Assembly: GCF_014138265.1 (NCBI RefSeq)
Contig: NZ_JACGXL010000001.1
Coordinates: 310,001-374,000, forward strand
DNA: 64,000 bases
From: Dokdonella fugitiva
GTDB lineage: Bacteria > Pseudomonadota > Gammaproteobacteria > Xanthomonadales > Rhodanobacteraceae
Reading direction: 5' to 3'
Part shown: positions 27,937 to 35,907 of the stretch, piece after piece
Numbering within the stretch: the first letter of the stretch is position 1
Layout of the letters: every line of letters begins with the position of its first letter
Program-made: the position numbers and the translations under genes
The notes under the pieces: generated by a model
Database searches by the model: none
Told to the model about the DNA's origin: nothing
What the model saw: the letters and a program-made list of their open reading frames with translations, nothing else

Positions 27937-29915
27937 GCGGCGGCCCTCGACTCGGCAGCGTTATCGAGGTTCGCTCGCGCGAGCGCAGCGAGTGGATGCG
28001 GGCTCACGCTGTTGCCGACCATCTTCACGGCGCGCGTGCCGTTGATCGCGCGACCGTCGGCGGTGCGGTCGATGATGTAGTCGGCCGGAAAGCCCTGCGC
28101 CGCGTACAGCTCGTGCGGCTTGAGCATGCGCAGGCCGATGTCGACGATCACGTACGGGACGCCGCGGACGTGCACGGTGACGAGTGCGAGGCGGTCGCGC
28201 GTGGTGATCGTGTCGGCGGGCTCGGCGAGGTCGAGCGCCTGGCCGTTTCCGTAGTAGTTCACGAGGAACGCGGCGACCCGGAGCGCGCCGGCCTCGGCTT
28301 CCGGCGACAGCTCGCACTCGATGATGGCGTTGTGCTCGCCGCCGGCGAGGATCGTGCGGAGCGGCAGATCCGGTCGACCACGCCCGCCGTTCACGTTCGA
28401 CGTCGATGCGTGCATGAGGTGCGCCATCGCGAGGCGCTGCGTGCAGCCCTTGCCGACGATCGTGCTCAGCGGCTCATCCGCGGCGCGCGGCGGTGACGTG
28501 TTGCTGTTCGGTCCGCCGGCGGCCTGCTCGATGAAGGCGGTCACGATGCCGAGCGCATGCGCATGACCAGCCGGGCGCGCTGCTCCGGCGCCAGACGTGA
28601 TCGTCGGCACTGGTTCTGTCGCGGCGCTGCCGGCGCTATCGCCGCGGAACTTCGCAAGATGTGCGGCGACGACCGCATGCTTCACCCCGTCGACGGCGGT
28701 TCCGAGCGGCTTGTCGAGGCCCGGGACGCGCGGCGCCTGCCCCTCGCGCTCGCCGTAGCCGGTCTGCACCAGCGTCGCGGCGGCGACGCCTATGCTGTTT
28801 CCGGTGCGGTCGATGGTCGGCAGCGGCGCCTGCGTGTCGTGGTGACCACCGCCGCGGCGCTTCGTCGTGCCGTCGCCGTCGCCGTGCGCCGTCTGCACGA
28901 GCGTCGCTGTCGCGACTGCGAAGTGTCCGCCCTTCACGTTCGCGCACTGCGTTCGCAGCGGCTCGTCGGCGCGCCAGCTCGCGGCGCGCGACGCGTTCGC
29001 GTGCTCGGTGAGCACCGGCGCGCAGTACTCGACGATGAAGGGCTGCGCCGCGTCGAGCACGAACTTGCGGATGCCCCGCGCGATGCGGCGCATCGTCGCC
29101 TCCGCGAGCGGCTTCGGCCGATCGAAGATCGATCGCGTCGGCAGCGACCAGTCGATGCAGTCGGCTGCGGTCACGAACGGCACGAGCCCGGGTCCGTGCG
29201 TCGGCTCCGGCCACCGAATCGGCTCGCCGTCGAGGCGTGCGATCAGGAACAGGCGCGTACGGCTGGTCCCGGCACCGTAGTCGCATGCGCGGAGCTTGCG
29301 CCACTCGACGACGTAGCCGAGATGGCAGAGCGACGCAATGAACGCGCACCAGGTGCGGCCCTCGTGTCGCTTATCGGGGACCAGGAACTGCTCGCCGATT
29401 GGCACGCGCTCGCCGCGCGCCGCGACGGTGCCGTCGAGCCTGACGACGCGACCGGTCGCGCGATCGCGCTTCGCCCTCAGCGGCCCCCACTTCCGGATCT
29501 GCTCGACGTTCTCGAGGCTGATGATCCGCGGGCGCACCGCGCCGGCCCATTTCGTCACGACCCACGAGAGCGAGCGCGTCGCGCGCGATCGCGGCTGCCC
29601 GCCCTTCGCCTGCGAGAAGTGCGTGCAGTCGGGCGACGCGTGCAGCCAGCCGACCGGCCGGCCTCCGCACTCGACGCGCGCATCCGCTTCCCAGACGTCC
29701 TCGCACATGTGCCGTGTGAACGGATGGTTCGCCGCGTGCATGCCGATCGCCCATTCGTCATGGTTGATCGCGATGTCGGGATCGCGGCCGAGCGCCTGGC
29801 GCAGCGCCTCGCTCGCCCCGCCGCCGCCGGCGAATAGGTCGACCACGATCTCGCCAGGGCGCAACGCTGATGCGAGTACGCGGCGAGGGAAGTGGAAACC
29901 ACGCTGCTCGCGCAT
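27933..29915 (-). CDS. DNA (cytosine-5-)-methyltransferase with expanded target-recognition region
   Basis: A 660-aa C5 methyltransferase. Motif I VVDLFAGGGGASEA is at 25-38, motif IV SPDCTHFS has the catalytic Cys97, motif VI SLENVEQ is near 133-139, motif VIII GTSRTRLFLIA near 216-226, and motif X KMVGNSVSPHPL near 631-642. Between VIII and X lies about 350 aa containing seven repeats with a P-x-x-T core (starting near 317, 363, 401, 434, 480, 516, 564), far longer than a single-TRD enzyme. It may protect phage DNA from host restriction at several sequences; that is inference. The ATG at 29915 overlaps the upstream stop as TGATG. Confidence 0.88.
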   Translation of the reverse strand: MREQRGFHFPRRVLASALRPGEIVVDLFAGGGGASEALRQALGRDPDIAINHDEWAIGMHAANHPFTRHMCEDVWEADARVECGGRPVGWLHASPDCTHFSQAKGGQPRSRATRSLSWVVTKWAGAVRPRIISLENVEQIRKWGPLRAKRDRATGRVVRLDGTVAARGERVPIGEQFLVPDKRHEGRTWCAFIASLCHLGYVVEWRKLRACDYGAGTSRTRLFLIARLDGEPIRWPEPTHGPGLVPFVTAADCIDWSLPTRSIFDRPKPLAEATMRRIARGIRKFVLDAAQPFIVEYCAPVLTEHANASRAASWRADEPLRTQCANVKGGHFAVATATLVQTAHGDGDGTTKRRGGGHHDTQAPLPTIDRTGNSIGVAAATLVQTGYGEREGQAPRVPGLDKPLGTAVDGVKHAVVAAHLAKFRGDSAGSAATEPVPTITSGAGAARPAGHAHALGIVTAFIEQAAGGPNSNTSPPRAADEPLSTIVGKGCTQRLAMAHLMHASTSNVNGGRGRPDLPLRTILAGGEHNAIIECELSPEAEAGALRVAAFLVNYYGNGQALDLAEPADTITTRDRLALVTVHVRGVPYVIVDIGLRMLKPHELYAAQGFPADYIIDRTADGRAINGTRAVKMVGNSVSPHPLAALARANLDNAAESRAAA

Positions 29916-30100
29916 CACGGCGCATCCTTCATCGCAGCGGCCGGCGTCGTACCGCCATCGACCGGCCTGCGCCGGCGACAGCGCCGCGGGCGCTCGATCA
30001 AGGAGGCCGGCGCGCCCAGGTAGGCAACGCCCGCCCGGCGTTCCGTGCGGCGCGAAGCGCGCGCGCGGCGATGCGGTATTGCGTGCCGATGCATGGTCAT
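29915..30100 (-). CDS. Short basic leader protein upstream of the methyltransferase (61 aa)
   Basis: First gene after the 30.15-kb leftward promoter. ATG at 30100 is preceded by GGAG at good spacing and the stop overlaps the methyltransferase ATG. The product is Arg/His-rich (MTMHRHAIPHRRARASRRTE), without a recognisable fold. It may serve mainly in translational coupling or be a small nucleic-acid-binding protein. Confidence 0.5.
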   Translation of the reverse strand: MTMHRHAIPHRRARASRRTERRAGVAYLGAPASLIERPRRCRRRRPVDGGTTPAAAMKDAP

Positions 30101-30146
30101 GATGTCCAACTCCGTTCGTGCTGCGTAGCCGTAAGTGGCAGAATCC

Positions 30147-30175
30147 AATCTACTGTGCGCAGTAGTTTGTGTCAA
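30147..30175 (-). promoter_or_regulatory. Leftward early promoter with operator in the spacer (methyltransferase operon)
   Basis: On the minus strand TTGACA (30175-30170) and TAGATT (30152-30147) are exactly 17 bp apart, a near-consensus sigma-70 promoter. The spacer and -10 edge contain the dyad CTACTGTGCGCAGTAG (30150-30165 on the plus strand), one of a set of repeats in this prophage. A bound repressor would occlude the promoter. It would drive the methyltransferase and the genes down to the AlpA-like gene. Confidence 0.8.
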
Positions 30176-30202
30176 GCCGTCCCAAGGGGCGAAATCGCTG
30201 CC

Positions 30203-31279
30203 TTAGACGTGGCGGCCGTCGAATGCCGTGCGCAGGAGGTCGGCGCCGGCGTCACCGATCATCGCGGGGTCGATCACGCGCAACTCGTCCGAGGTGTAGC
30301 AGTTCGCCGCGGGATCGCCGTTGCGGAACGTGCGGCCGTCCGGCATGCGGTACTCGACCCAGTTCGCTACCGGGTCAGCATCGACCGCCTCGGCGAACGG
30401 GATCAGCTTCGGGATGTAGCGATGGCCGGCGCAGCCCTTGAGCTGTTCGGCCTTCGTGATGTCGCGCTTGCGCCGCGCGCACGACCATCGCCCGTCGCCG
30501 TCCATCTCGGGCGTCGCGTGCGCGCAGGTGCGGCAGTTGACCGCGGGCATCGCGCGACCGTGGCAGAGCGAGTAGAGCTGGCACATCTTGCACTGGTACC
30601 AGCCGGGATTGTCCGACAGCTTCGGCGGCGGCTCGGCCGCGGTGATGATCCGCTCCGCGCGATCGCGCAGCGTGCGCGCGAGGTCAAGATTCGCGTCGGT
30701 GCGCACGCCGACCATCGCTCGCGCGCCGGGGCTCGAGCACGTGAGGTAGTGCCGCGGCGCCTCCGCGTACGCCATGTACATCACAGCCTGGGCATAGTAC
30801 GTGTAGTCCCATTCGTGCAGCGCGTTCTTCTCGCCGACCTTCTGCTTGAGCTTGATGAGGTCGGCGTGCTTCTTCTCGTTCGTCGCCTTGCCTTCCCACA
30901 CGTGCAGCGCCTTCGGCGCCTGCAGGAGGCCCGTGACCATGCCGTCGCAGTGGCCGCGAAAATGGCCGCCGAGGTCGGCGAAGCCGAACTGCTGCCCGGT
31001 CCGCGGATCCACGGTGCGAAGGTGCACGCCGGGCACGAGTCGCAGGCGCGCGGCCATGACTTCCTCGCTGCGGTGGCCGTCCTCGAAGCGCCAGAGCGCG
31101 TCGACGGAGTAGGGCGACGGCATGGCCCATCGGAACGTCAGCCACAACTCGCGATCGCACGGTCGCCCGATCGACGACATGCCCAGGTACGTGCGCGGTT
31201 CCTCGGCCGCTGCGCGCGCCTCGACGGCGGCGCGCAGGGCATCGATGGTCGGATCGGCGATGGCGGGGATCGCGACCAT
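30203..31279 (-). CDS. RecB/Cas4-like PD-(D/E)XK exonuclease
   Basis: The 358-aa protein has the nuclease core HCDGMVTGLLQ with the metal-binding Asp, HVWEGKATN as the E-x-K element, and a downstream YYAQAVMYMAY helix. Cysteines at IGRPCDRE and in QCKMCQLYSLCHG resemble the Fe-S cluster of AddB/Cas4-type nucleases. A Cys-rich C-terminal part (CRTCAHATP, WSCARRKRD, GCAGHRY) is extra. With the DUF669 and Sak4-like proteins upstream it forms a phage recombination module. There is no CRISPR context. Confidence 0.82.
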   Translation of the reverse strand: MVAIPAIADPTIDALRAAVEARAAAEEPRTYLGMSSIGRPCDRELWLTFRWAMPSPYSVDALWRFEDGHRSEEVMAARLRLVPGVHLRTVDPRTGQQFGFADLGGHFRGHCDGMVTGLLQAPKALHVWEGKATNEKKHADLIKLKQKVGEKNALHEWDYTYYAQAVMYMAYAEAPRHYLTCSSPGARAMVGVRTDANLDLARTLRDRAERIITAAEPPPKLSDNPGWYQCKMCQLYSLCHGRAMPAVNCRTCAHATPEMDGDGRWSCARRKRDITKAEQLKGCAGHRYIPKLIPFAEAVDADPVANWVEYRMPDGRTFRNGDPAANCYTSDELRVIDPAMIGDAGADLLRTAFDGRHV

Positions 31280-31285
31280 GGGCGT

Positions 31286-31557
31286 CTACTCGCTCTTGCC
31301 GAACGAGTGCTCGTAGCCAGCCGGCGGCGCCGCGTTCGCCGCATCCTGCAGCGCGCGCGCCACCGCGGCATCCTCGACCTTCATGCCGCGACCGACGAGG
31401 TCGACGAGTTCGTTCTGGCTCGCGACATCGGCCACGAGCAGGTCGTCGGCGACATGGCGAATCGCCTGCGCCTGCTGCAGGCGCGGACGAGTCGCGGCGT
31501 GCCGCTGTCCGTCCAGCGCGCGCCCGTTCCCTTCACGATGTAGATGCGGTCGCTCAT
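31286..31557 (-). pseudogene. Phage protein with an apparent -1 frameshift (about 90 aa if restored)
   Basis: The start at 31557 (MSDRIYIVKG) overlaps the upstream stop as ATGA and reads to ...TPRLVRA. Continuity then passes to the -1 frame as LQQAQAIRHVADDLLVADVA and ends GYEHSFGKSE at 31286. The combined sequence looks like a known type of small phage protein (MSDRIYIV...LVRA..QAIRHV). No canonical slippery heptamer is at the junction, so a one-base deletion or sequencing error is more likely than programmed shifting. Confidence 0.55.
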
Positions 31558-32042
31558 GCCGGCTCGCTCCCGTCACCCTTCGACTTCGCGGCCTTGCCGA
31601 TCTTGTCGATCTTGTCGAGCACGAGCGCGCCCTGGTCCGGCTCCGGCTTCACGTCGCTGCCGCCGCCGGAGAACGCCTCGACGTCCGCGACGACGATGTA
31701 GACGCGGGAGCCCTGCGCATCCATGAGTTCGTGCCGCTTCGGATCGAACTGCGGCAACGACAGCACGGCCTTGATGCCGTCCTTGACCGTGATGCTCTCC
31801 AGCGTGCCGCGGATGCGCGCGTAGCCCTGCGTCGCGATGATCCGCACCGATTCCTCGACGGCGTTGCGGACGCGCTCGCGCACGCGGTCGATGACGTTCT
31901 GCTGTTCGGCCTCGCCGAGCTTCTGCCACACGTCGGGCGCGGCCTTCATCTCGTCGATGCACAGCTTCATGAGGTCGCCGAGCATTGTTTCGGCGGCGAC
32001 CTCGGTCGCGACGGTTGCCGTCGCGTTCGCTTCGTTGTCCAT
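31554..32042 (-). CDS. Phage hypothetical protein (162 aa)
   Basis: A soluble alpha-rich protein with DVWQKLGEAEQQNVIDRVRE and a beta-rich core (ITVKDGIKAVLSLPQFDPKR, SRVYIVVADVEAF). It resembles conserved proteins encoded next to phage DUF669/Sak4 genes, but no function is established from sequence. The last codons overlap the start of the next gene. Confidence 0.65.
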   Translation of the reverse strand: MDNEANATATVATEVAAETMLGDLMKLCIDEMKAAPDVWQKLGEAEQQNVIDRVRERVRNAVEESVRIIATQGYARIRGTLESITVKDGIKAVLSLPQFDPKRHELMDAQGSRVYIVVADVEAFSGGGSDVKPEPDQGALVLDKIDKIGKAAKSKGDGSEPA

Positions 32043-32105
32043 GGGTACTCCGGGGTGATCGCGAAAAAGCCCGGCGCCCGTGCGGGCGCGCCGGGGCGGA
32101 GTGAA

Positions 32106-32657
32106 TCAGGCCGCGGCGTCGCCGGCCGGGCGCGGCTGAGCCCACGACGGCTTGCCGGCCGGCGCGGCGGGTGCGGCGTTGCCGACGACGCCGCGCGTAG
32201 CCGGTGCCGGAGGAAGGCCAGCGGCAGCCGTCGCCGCGCCATCGATGCGCTTCCAGCCGCGGACCTCGTTGCCGTCTTTCTGCTGCACGCGGCCGCGCCG
32301 GTCGGTCGTGCCGGCCGGGATGAACTCGACGCGGATGATGTGCGGGATGTTGTGCAGCATTGCGGAGTCCGGCGACTCACGCAGCCCGCAGGCGGCGCGG
32401 ATCGACGCCAGGTGCTCGTTCGCGATACGCACGGTGTCGGCGTTCAGATTGTCGAGGTTCAGGCGAGCCCACACCTGACGACCGGTCATCGGCCCTTCGA
32501 CGATGCGATAGGTGAGTTCGAGATACTGACCGTCGTTCGTGCGCGTCGGCTTGAGATCCGAGTCGATGATCTGTGCGACGTACTCGCCGGACGGGACGGG
32601 CGAGAAATCGGTGGCCGGCTGAGCGTTGGGATCGACGTACTGACCGATGAAAGCCAT
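32106..32657 (-). CDS. DUF669 family phage protein, probable ssDNA-binding accessory of recombination
   Basis: A 183-aa protein whose N-terminal ~125 aa match DUF669: MAFIGQYVDPNAQP, SGEYVAQIIDSDLKPT, DGQYLELTYRIVEGP, GRQVWARLNLDN and ANEHLASIRAACG. A disordered Ala/Pro-rich tail ends WAQPRPAGD, the acidic-tail-like arrangement seen in SSB-type proteins. Its neighbour is a Sak4-like ATPase, a frequent pairing in phages. ATG at 32657. Confidence 0.8.
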   Translation of the reverse strand: MAFIGQYVDPNAQPATDFSPVPSGEYVAQIIDSDLKPTRTNDGQYLELTYRIVEGPMTGRQVWARLNLDNLNADTVRIANEHLASIRAACGLRESPDSAMLHNIPHIIRVEFIPAGTTDRRGRVQQKDGNEVRGWKRIDGAATAAAGLPPAPATRGVVGNAAPAAPAGKPSWAQPRPAGDAAA

Positions 32658-32698
32658 GATGGTGTCCTCTTGCGGGTTGGTGTTGGGGTTGCGGGGGA

Positions 32699-33463
32699 TC
32701 AGGCGGCGGCCGGTTCGGCCGGCGCCGGCGGGGTGATGGCCTGCACCAGCGCAGACCAGTCGAGCGGCAGCGGATCGGGAAGGCCGAAGCGGTTCTTCGC
32801 GATGTACGCCGGCGATTCGTTGACGCGCAGCACGCGGCGACCGGTGGCGATGCCGCGCGTGCGGTTCTGGAAGCCCTGCGCTTCCTTCTTGATGGCGGTT
32901 TCGACCTGGGCGAGCCCGACGATGTCGGCCCATTCGACGACGAGCGCCGCGGCGCCGCGGTGCAGCTTGAGCACGTAGCGATCGAACGCATCCATGTCGG
33001 GCGCGTCGAACCGCTTCACTTCGGTGTGCGCGATCAGGATGGTGGCCATGCCGCGCGCGCGGACCGCGTTGAGCTTTTCGAGCACAACGCGCCAGTACGA
33101 CGTCGCCTCGATGTACCCCTTGCCGTACGGGATCGCCTCGATCGAGTCCTTGCCGGCGTCGCGTGCGACGCGATTCCAGATCAGCGGTTCCAGCCAGTCG
33201 ACCGAGTCGAGCACGGCCGTGCCGAACTCGTGCGGCTCGTTGGCGAGACTGTCGAGCGCCTGCACGGCCTGCTCGAACGTGGTCAGGAGCGGGAACGCGT
33301 CCGTCTCGATGCCGGTCAGTCCATCCTCGAACGGCAGGAAGATCGGCTTGTACGCGTTCGCGGCGAACGTGCTCTTGCCGACACCTTGGACGCCGTGCAC
33401 GACGATCCGAGGCGGCGCGCTGGCGCGCGTCGTGCGAGCGATGCTGGAAAGGGAAATGGCCAT
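32699..33463 (-). CDS. Sak4-like RecA-fold ATPase (ssDNA annealing/recombination)
   Basis: The 254-aa protein has Walker A HGVQGVGKST near residue 23-32, an acidic PFEDGLTGIET region, Walker-B-like AVLDSVDWLEP, and ILIAHTEVKRFDAP as the sensor region. These fit the AAA_24/Sak4 family of phage-encoded single-strand annealing or exchange proteins. With the exonuclease (30.2 kb) and DUF669 protein it makes a complete recombination module. Confidence 0.85.
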   Translation of the reverse strand: MAISLSSIARTTRASAPPRIVVHGVQGVGKSTFAANAYKPIFLPFEDGLTGIETDAFPLLTTFEQAVQALDSLANEPHEFGTAVLDSVDWLEPLIWNRVARDAGKDSIEAIPYGKGYIEATSYWRVVLEKLNAVRARGMATILIAHTEVKRFDAPDMDAFDRYVLKLHRGAAALVVEWADIVGLAQVETAIKKEAQGFQNRTRGIATGRRVLRVNESPAYIAKNRFGLPDPLPLDWSALVQAITPPAPAEPAAA

Positions 33464-33470
33464 GTTCGGG

Positions 33471-33584
33471 TTACTCCGTGATGGGATTCATGTTGGGAGG
33501 AGCGGGCCGGCGCTGATCTCCGGCTTCGCGGGCACTATTCCTCTCCCGCCGACTCCCTTTCGGGCTGCGCATCAGCCTGCGCAT
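33471..33584 (-). CDS. Possible basic peptide (37 aa)
   Basis: Fills the gap between the Sak4-like gene and the 74-aa gene. The ATG at 33584 has GGAG about five bases upstream. The product is arginine-rich (MRRLMRSPKGSRRERNS) and ends NPITE. It lacks the overlap junctions seen elsewhere, so support is weak. Confidence 0.3.
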   Translation of the reverse strand: MRRLMRSPKGSRRERNSAREAGDQRRPAPPNMNPITE

Positions 33585-33600
33585 TCCGCTCCGTGATCTG

Positions 33601-33825
33601 TCAGGCGTCGAGCATCACGTGGACGTTGTCCGCATGCGATTCGCACTGGACGCGTTCGGCGCAGCCAGCGAGGGCCTCGTCGCCCTGACGCCGGATATGC
33701 CATCCGTCGGCGGTGCCGCACGGGTTCTCCTGCTCGGCGAACGCGAGAACTTGGTCATCGGTCCAGTCGCGCGGCACGCAAACCTGCATGTCGAGGAATC
33801 CGCGGCGGGTAACTTCGGCGTTCAT
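33601..33825 (-). CDS. Phage hypothetical protein (74 aa)
   Basis: Reads LDMQVCVPRDWTDDQVLAFA then ENPCGTADGWHIRRQGDEAL, resembling small phage proteins of unknown function with a conserved WTDDQV..FAE helix and a GW core. It is followed by an apparently untranslated or lightly coding gap to the Sak4-like gene. Confidence 0.65.
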   Translation of the reverse strand: MNAEVTRRGFLDMQVCVPRDWTDDQVLAFAEQENPCGTADGWHIRRQGDEALAGCAERVQCESHADNVHVMLDA

Positions 33826-33828
33826 GTC

Positions 33829-34230
33829 TCACTCCGTCAGGTTGATGGGTTCGATCGACACGGCCGCCTTCGCCGGCGTGACCGTGATCGCGGCGGCGAT
33901 GCGGTGGTGCAACTCGGGGTCGTTGCGCTCGACGTAGCGCAGCTCGGACAGGCACACGGCCGGCTTGAACTGGAACACGCGGTCGCGGATCGCGTCCGGC
34001 AGGTGCTGCCAGATCGTTTTCAGCACGGCCTCGTCCACGCTGCGATTGAGCTTGCCGGTCGTCGTGACCTTGAAGCGGTCGCTGCGAAACGTGGTCGCGC
34101 CTTCGTCCTTCACGCCGACGAGCGCGATCAGCTCGCCTTCCGCCGCGATGCGCGCGTCACGCGCTGCATTCTCGGCGGCCTTGCACTGCTGCAGCCGGTC
34201 GGCGGCCGCGTTGATGTTCTCGAAAGCCAT
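33829..34230 (-). CDS. Phage hypothetical protein with helical N-terminus (133 aa)
   Basis: The N-terminal helix (DRLQQCKAAENAARDARIAA) is followed by a beta-rich domain (TTFRSDRFKVTTTGKLNRSV) and FQFKPAVCLSELRYVE. Proteins of this layout are common near phage recombination genes. Start MAFEN at 34230 has a GAGG upstream. No function assigned. Confidence 0.65.
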   Translation of the reverse strand: MAFENINAAADRLQQCKAAENAARDARIAAEGELIALVGVKDEGATTFRSDRFKVTTTGKLNRSVDEAVLKTIWQHLPDAIRDRVFQFKPAVCLSELRYVERNDPELHHRIAAAITVTPAKAAVSIEPINLTE

Positions 34231-34236
34231 GGCTCC

Positions 34237-34458
34237 TCACTCGCCGCGTCGCGCGGCAAACGTCAGTGGTTCGGGCGCGCCGTCCAGGCACTCAGCGAGT
34301 GCGTATGCGTCGGCCTCGGAAAGGTCGCGGCGTTGCTCCAGCGCGCCGCGCGCTCCTGCTGTAGTGGCGGGGGAACTCGCCACGGAAACCAGGCGCCGGA
34401 CTGGGGTCGGGCGGGATGCGCTGCCTCGCGGCAGTGCGGATGTCGTGGTCCGCTTCAT
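34237..34458 (-). CDS. Phage hypothetical protein (73 aa)
   Basis: A basic, low-complexity N-terminal half (MKRTTTSALPRGSASRPTPV) precedes a short helical acidic segment (LSEADAYALAECLDGAPEPL). The ATG at 34458 overlaps the stop of the upstream membrane peptide. Unknown function. Confidence 0.5.
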   Translation of the reverse strand: MKRTTTSALPRGSASRPTPVRRLVSVASSPATTAGARGALEQRRDLSEADAYALAECLDGAPEPLTFAARRGE

Positions 34459-34562
34459 GCGGGCCACCGCAGGGAAAGGCCGAACGTGAGCCCGAGCATC
34501 ACGACTACGAGAGTCGCGATCGTGAGTTCCCACAAGAACGCGAGTGCGCGGCGCGCGGTCAT
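34455..34562 (-). CDS. Single-span membrane peptide (35 aa)
   Basis: MTARRALAFLWELTIATLVV continues as a hydrophobic helix to about residue 31 and ends LRWPA. Start and stop both overlap neighbours through ATGA, the best evidence for translation. Function unknown. Confidence 0.5.
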   Translation of the reverse strand: MTARRALAFLWELTIATLVVVMLGLTFGLSLRWPA

Positions 34563-34774
34563 GGCTTGCGCTCCGTCGTCGGCGCGTAGCCGTCCAGCGC
34601 CGCACGGATCTCGTCCGTGGTCCACATGCCAGCGAAGCGCCCGTCGACCGTCTCGCAGTCGTGCATCCCCGCAGCGACTCGGCGCGAGTGCTTCCATTCA
34701 CGGCCCTTGCGATCGCGCCAGCGCGTGTCGCGCGTGATCGCTGACTTGCGGCGGCGAGCGGCGAGGGCGGTCAC
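34559..34774 (-). CDS. Phage hypothetical protein (71 aa)
   Basis: GTG at 34774 overlaps the upstream stop (GTGA). A basic N-terminal half (ARRRKSAITRDTRWRDRKGR) is followed by GMHDCETVDGRFAGMWTTDE and a short helix. No family recognised. Confidence 0.5.
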   Translation of the reverse strand: MTALAARRRKSAITRDTRWRDRKGREWKHSRRVAAGMHDCETVDGRFAGMWTTDEIRAALDGYAPTTERKP

Positions 34775-35091
34775 AGCGCACCGACCTGCACGAGCGCGGC
34801 GCGCAGACGCTTCGCCGCTTCGTGCTGTTCCGCGCTGCATCCGGTGATGCGGCCGCGACGCTTGCCGTCTGGATCGGTCACGAGTTCGTCGCGCGACTCG
34901 TCAACGCAGAAGTCGCGGAAGTAGGCCGCGCTCACCGCGATAACGCTTTCGACGCGAGCCCGCGCAACTCGAAGTTCGCGCGCAGCCCCGCGGTGATCGA
35001 TGCTGCTGACCTCGTTTGTGGCGTGGTCCGCAGCGATGTCGAGCCGCGTCGCGCAGTGGCGCATGACGGACAGGATGGGAAGCACGCTCAC
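34771..35091 (-). CDS. Phage hypothetical protein (106 aa)
   Basis: Mostly helical (RELRVARARVESVIAVSAAY, then FRDFCVDESRDELVTD) with a C-terminal CSAEQHEAAKRLRAALVQVG helix. Overlaps both neighbours at start/stop junctions. Function unknown. Confidence 0.6.
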   Translation of the reverse strand: MSVLPILSVMRHCATRLDIAADHATNEVSSIDHRGAARELRVARARVESVIAVSAAYFRDFCVDESRDELVTDPDGKRRGRITGCSAEQHEAAKRLRAALVQVGAL

Positions 35092-35471
35092 GGCTGCGAT
35101 CCTTGGATGGCGGCGAGGGCGGCGACGATGCGGTTGTAATGCGCTTGCGTTGGTTTGTCGCGCAGGCCGAAATGGCGTTCGTCCCTCACGCGATCGGAGT
35201 GCGTCAGCGCCTTCTTGACCGCCTCCACCAGCTCTGCCACAGCGGCATCACGCGCCCGGCGCTCGATGACCTCGGCGAGGATAGAAGCGATTGAATCGCG
35301 CGCTCTGCGAACCTCTCCGACCCATCGCACGACGGTCGGGTCAGGTTCGTATCCCCTGCGTGCCGGAGCGTCGCACCATTCCGCATAGTGAACGGACGCG
35401 CAATTCACGATGTCCGGCATGCGGTCAATCGCGGCAAGCAACGCTTCCACGTCGATGCGTTCGGTGCTCAT
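35088..35471 (-). CDS. Phage hypothetical protein (127 aa)
   Basis: A helical soluble protein: VEALLAAIDRMPDIVNCASV, VRRARDSIASILAEVIERRA, AELVEAVKKALTHSDRVRDE and a C-terminal HYNRIVAALAAIQG. Nothing diagnostic seen. ATGA overlaps at both ends. Confidence 0.6.
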   Translation of the reverse strand: MSTERIDVEALLAAIDRMPDIVNCASVHYAEWCDAPARRGYEPDPTVVRWVGEVRRARDSIASILAEVIERRARDAAVAELVEAVKKALTHSDRVRDERHFGLRDKPTQAHYNRIVAALAAIQGSQP

Positions 35472-35677
35472 GCGGCACCTGCCTTGATGCGACGAGCGCG
35501 TCGCAGATAGAAGTCACGATGCCAGCGCGAATGGCAGGCCGTGCGCTCATTCATCCCGGCGAACACGCGCATTAGCTCGCGGTGGTGCTCGATCGCCGAA
35601 CAAACCGCACGCTTGATACTCTCCGCGGCGCCGTAGTCCTCTTGGTTTTCCGGGTGCGTCCAGTCGCGTGCGTTCAT
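35468..35677 (-). CDS. Phage hypothetical protein (69 aa)
   Basis: MNARDWTHPENQEDYGAAES is followed by a helical stretch (IKRAVCSAIEHHRELMRVFA) and a basic C-terminus (FYLRRARRIKAGAA). The ATG at 35677 overlaps the upstream stop. Unknown. Confidence 0.55.
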   Translation of the reverse strand: MNARDWTHPENQEDYGAAESIKRAVCSAIEHHRELMRVFAGMNERTACHSRWHRDFYLRRARRIKAGAA

Positions 35678-35907
35678 GCCGCACCTGCCTTCGCCAGCGC
35701 GGCGCTTCCGGCACCCGTCAGCCTCACACACGCATGCGGGCCGTCTGTGCGGTCGCCGACACGGCAATATTCCGCCCATCCGCGCGCCACAAGTTTCGAG
35801 TACATATGCGCGAGTCGGCCGCGCGTCATTCGTGGAATTGGCTCTCGCGTCTTGATGCAATGCATCGCATGCGCCTGCGCGGGCGTCGGCGTGTGCTGCG
35901 CGCTCAT
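35674..35907 (-). CDS. Phage winged-helix-like small protein (77 aa)
   Basis: The start at 35907 gives MSAQHTPTPAQAHAMHCI. The centre (RMTRGRLAHMYSKLVARGWA) and ACVRLTGAGSAALAKAG look like a small winged-helix unit. Its first codons and last codons are nearly identical at DNA level to those of the 94-aa gene at 36427-36711, though the middles differ. Confidence 0.6.
   Translation of the reverse strand: MSAQHTPTPAQAHAMHCIKTREPIPRMTRGRLAHMYSKLVARGWAEYCRVGDRTDGPHACVRLTGAGSAALAKAGAA

Noticed and set aside
30150-30165. LexA (SOS) box
   Set aside because: The dyad is CTAC-N8-GTAG with the TACTG/CAGTA arms too close for the Escherichia-type CTGT-N8-ACAG box, and it recurs at phage promoters only in what I could see.
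30203-31279. Cas4-like nuclease as evidence of a CRISPR system
   Set aside because: No repeat array or other cas gene is present; the DUF669/Sak4 neighbourhood shows a phage recombination nuclease.
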